DNA of 64,000 nt from NCBI GenBank assembly GCA_018242765.1, contig JAFEBH010000013.1:113212-177211 (forward strand), given 5' to 3'. The position numbers were made by a program, and so were the translations under genes. How positions within the stretch are numbered: position 1 is the first letter of the stretch; every line of letters starts with the position of its first letter. Source of the stretch: Nitrospira sp. Its GTDB lineage: Bacteria; Nitrospirota; Nitrospiria; Nitrospirales; Nitrospiraceae. Positions 62,914 through 64,000 of the stretch are shown piece after piece. A model generated the notes under the pieces. The model was not told where the DNA came from, ran no database searches, and saw only the letters and a list, made by a program, of their open reading frames with translations.

Positions 62914-64000
62914 TCACACTGCGTGATGCTCAACCGTTTCGGCGCTGCGCGAGCGAACTGCCTCGTCGCGCATCGTCCGGCGCAGGACCTTGCCGATGAT
63001 CGTCCGTGGCAACTCCTGCCGAAATTCGACAGCCGACGGAATCTTGTACCGAGCCAGCCGGCCGGTGCAGTACTGGATTAATTCTTCTTCAGTGACGAAC
63101 GATCCAGGTTTCTTTACGATGTATGCCTTCACGATTTCTCCATAGAGCTGATCTTCGATTCCGACCACGGCCGCCTCGGAGACAGCCTGGTGTTGGAGCA
63201 GCACCTCTTCAACCTCTCGTGGATAGACAGTCTCCCCTCGGGATTTAATGATGTCTTTCTTCCGGTCCACGAAGAAGAAGTAGCCCTCGCCGTTCCTACG
63301 CACGAGGTCGCCGGTGAACAACCAGCCGTCTCGCAAGACCGCCCGTGTTTCCTCTTCCTTGTTCCAGTATCCGCGCATGACCTGAGGACCTTTTACGATC
63401 AATTCACCTGCTTCACCGTCGGGAACGTCATGAAGCCCTGTGTCGGCGTCGACCACACGCGCTTCAGTATCTGGGAAGGGGAGGCCCATCGTTCCTGGTG
63501 GGTGTGTTCCCTCAAGGAGATTGCAATGCGTGGTTGGTCCTGCCTCACTCAGTCCATAGCCTTCCGCGATTCTCACACCGGTCGTCCGCTCAAACCGCTC
63601 CTGCACCTCCGCCGGCAGCGAGCTTGCGCCGCTCAGGCAGATTCGCAGGGAACGGAGATTGTAGCGCTCGACATGCGGGAACTCTGTGATCTTCGCGAAC
63701 ATCATCGGCACTCCCGAGAAGACTGTGACGCGATGTGCATGGATCGTTTTCACCACTTCGTCGGGATGAAAACGTGGAAGGAGGATGATCGGACAACCTG
63801 TCGCGATGGCCAAGTTTTGACAGGTGCTCTGGCCGTAGCAGTGGAAAAAAGGGATCGCTCCCAGGAAGAGTTCTCGGCCGTCTTGAAAATGCGGGTCCCA
63901 GGCGCGTCCTTGAAGCGTGTTCACGACCACGTTCCGGTGGGTGAGCATCACGCCTTTCGGTATTCCGGTGGTCCCGCCTGTGTATTGGAGTTGGGCGACG
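62914..64000 (-). CDS. AMP-dependent (long-chain fatty acid) acyl-CoA ligase, N-terminus missing
   Basis: The C-terminal 362 residues of an ANL-superfamily enzyme; the frame is open to the last base, so the start lies beyond the window. The P-loop motif YTGGTTGIPKGVML is encoded at about 63943-63984, followed by GYGLSEAGPTTH (adenylate motif), the YFFFVDRKKDIIKSRGETVYP hinge and GKVLRRTMRD with the catalytic lysine near the end. It would activate a fatty or similar acid to its CoA thioester. It is the first gene seen of the minus-strand cluster with the phospholipase and acyl-CoA dehydrogenase. Confidence 0.92.
   Translation of the reverse strand, partial: VAQLQYTGGTTGIPKGVMLTHRNVVVNTLQGRAWDPHFQDGRELFLGAIPFFHCYGQSTCQNLAIATGCPIILLPRFHPDEVVKTIHAHRVTVFSGVPMMFAKITEFPHVERYNLRSLRICLSGASSLPAEVQERFERTTGVRIAEGYGLSEAGPTTHCNLLEGTHPPGTMGLPFPDTEARVVDADTGLHDVPDGEAGELIVKGPQVMRGYWNKEEETRAVLRDGWLFTGDLVRRNGEGYFFFVDRKKDIIKSRGETVYPREVEEVLLQHQAVSEAAVVGIEDQLYGEIVKAYIVKKPGSFVTEEELIQYCTGRLARYKIPSAVEFRQELPRTIIGKVLRRTMRDEAVRSRSAETVEHHAV

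Noticed and set aside
1..64000. tRNA, rRNA, riboswitch and insertion-sequence search by eye
   Set aside because: No stretch with a convincing cloverleaf, conserved rRNA core, riboswitch core or transposase reading was found; short or degenerate ones could have been missed.

Overview
The window looks like a chromosome segment of a Nitrospira-type bacterium (phylum Nitrospirota). This is an inference from gene content and protein style: a complete complex I operon with a fused nuoCD, fairly GC-rich coding sequence, spacers filled with short palindromic words, and many small Nitrospira-like hypothetical proteins. No rRNA, tRNA, CRISPR array or intact insertion sequence was seen.

Layout. 1-3520: end of an RND efflux operon (adaptor plus permease). 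3811-19010: a 13-gene NADH:quinone oxidoreductase (complex I) operon, nuoA-B-CD-E-F-G-H-I-J-K-L-M-N, complete and collinear; each ligand set that I checked (NuoB, E, F, G, I) is intact. Three of its wider spacers hold different palindromic repeats. 19011-26372: mixed genes, including a DUF6573-like orphan, a J-domain protein, an amidohydrolase, a class V aminotransferase, a CPBP membrane protease and an epimerase-like SDR protein. 26491-27982: a broken copy, then an intact beta-propeller lipoprotein gene.

28146-35031 (minus strand) is the most unusual block: a five-gene, tightly packed operon. In transcription order it encodes a membrane-anchored beta protein, two paralogous HAMP proteins with no output domain, a GspG-like pseudopilin carrying an inserted domain and a Gly/Asn-rich tract, and a 1394-residue hybrid histidine kinase with GAF, REC and Hpt modules. 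It could be a surface- or pilus-linked signalling system and is the best candidate here for an undescribed system.

35260-46434: mostly single metabolic and exported proteins (epoxide hydrolase-like, tandem HicB-like, aldose epimerase, monooxygenase, rhodanese, DUF3617, SnoaL-like), inorganic pyrophosphatase, hemerythrin and release factor 3. 46497-49723: a three-gene operon of saccharopine dehydrogenase, an ALDH7-like aminoadipate-semialdehyde dehydrogenase and a VOC dioxygenase-like protein, which together suggest lysine breakdown towards 2-oxoadipate. 49795-55758: small hypotheticals, an AraC regulator divergent from a methyltransferase and a truncated carboxymuconolactone decarboxylase, a TPR protein and an HNH nuclease. 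55854-64000 (minus strand): an acyl-chain and amino acid catabolism cluster with an AMP-dependent acyl-CoA ligase (cut by the window end), a patatin phospholipase, an HTH regulator translationally coupled to a tryptophanase, an acyl-CoA dehydrogenase and a quinone-reductase-like protein.

Starts were moved from the longest reading frame where a ribosome-binding site, a gene overlap or the family start supported it. All homology calls come from reading the proteins, not from database searches.
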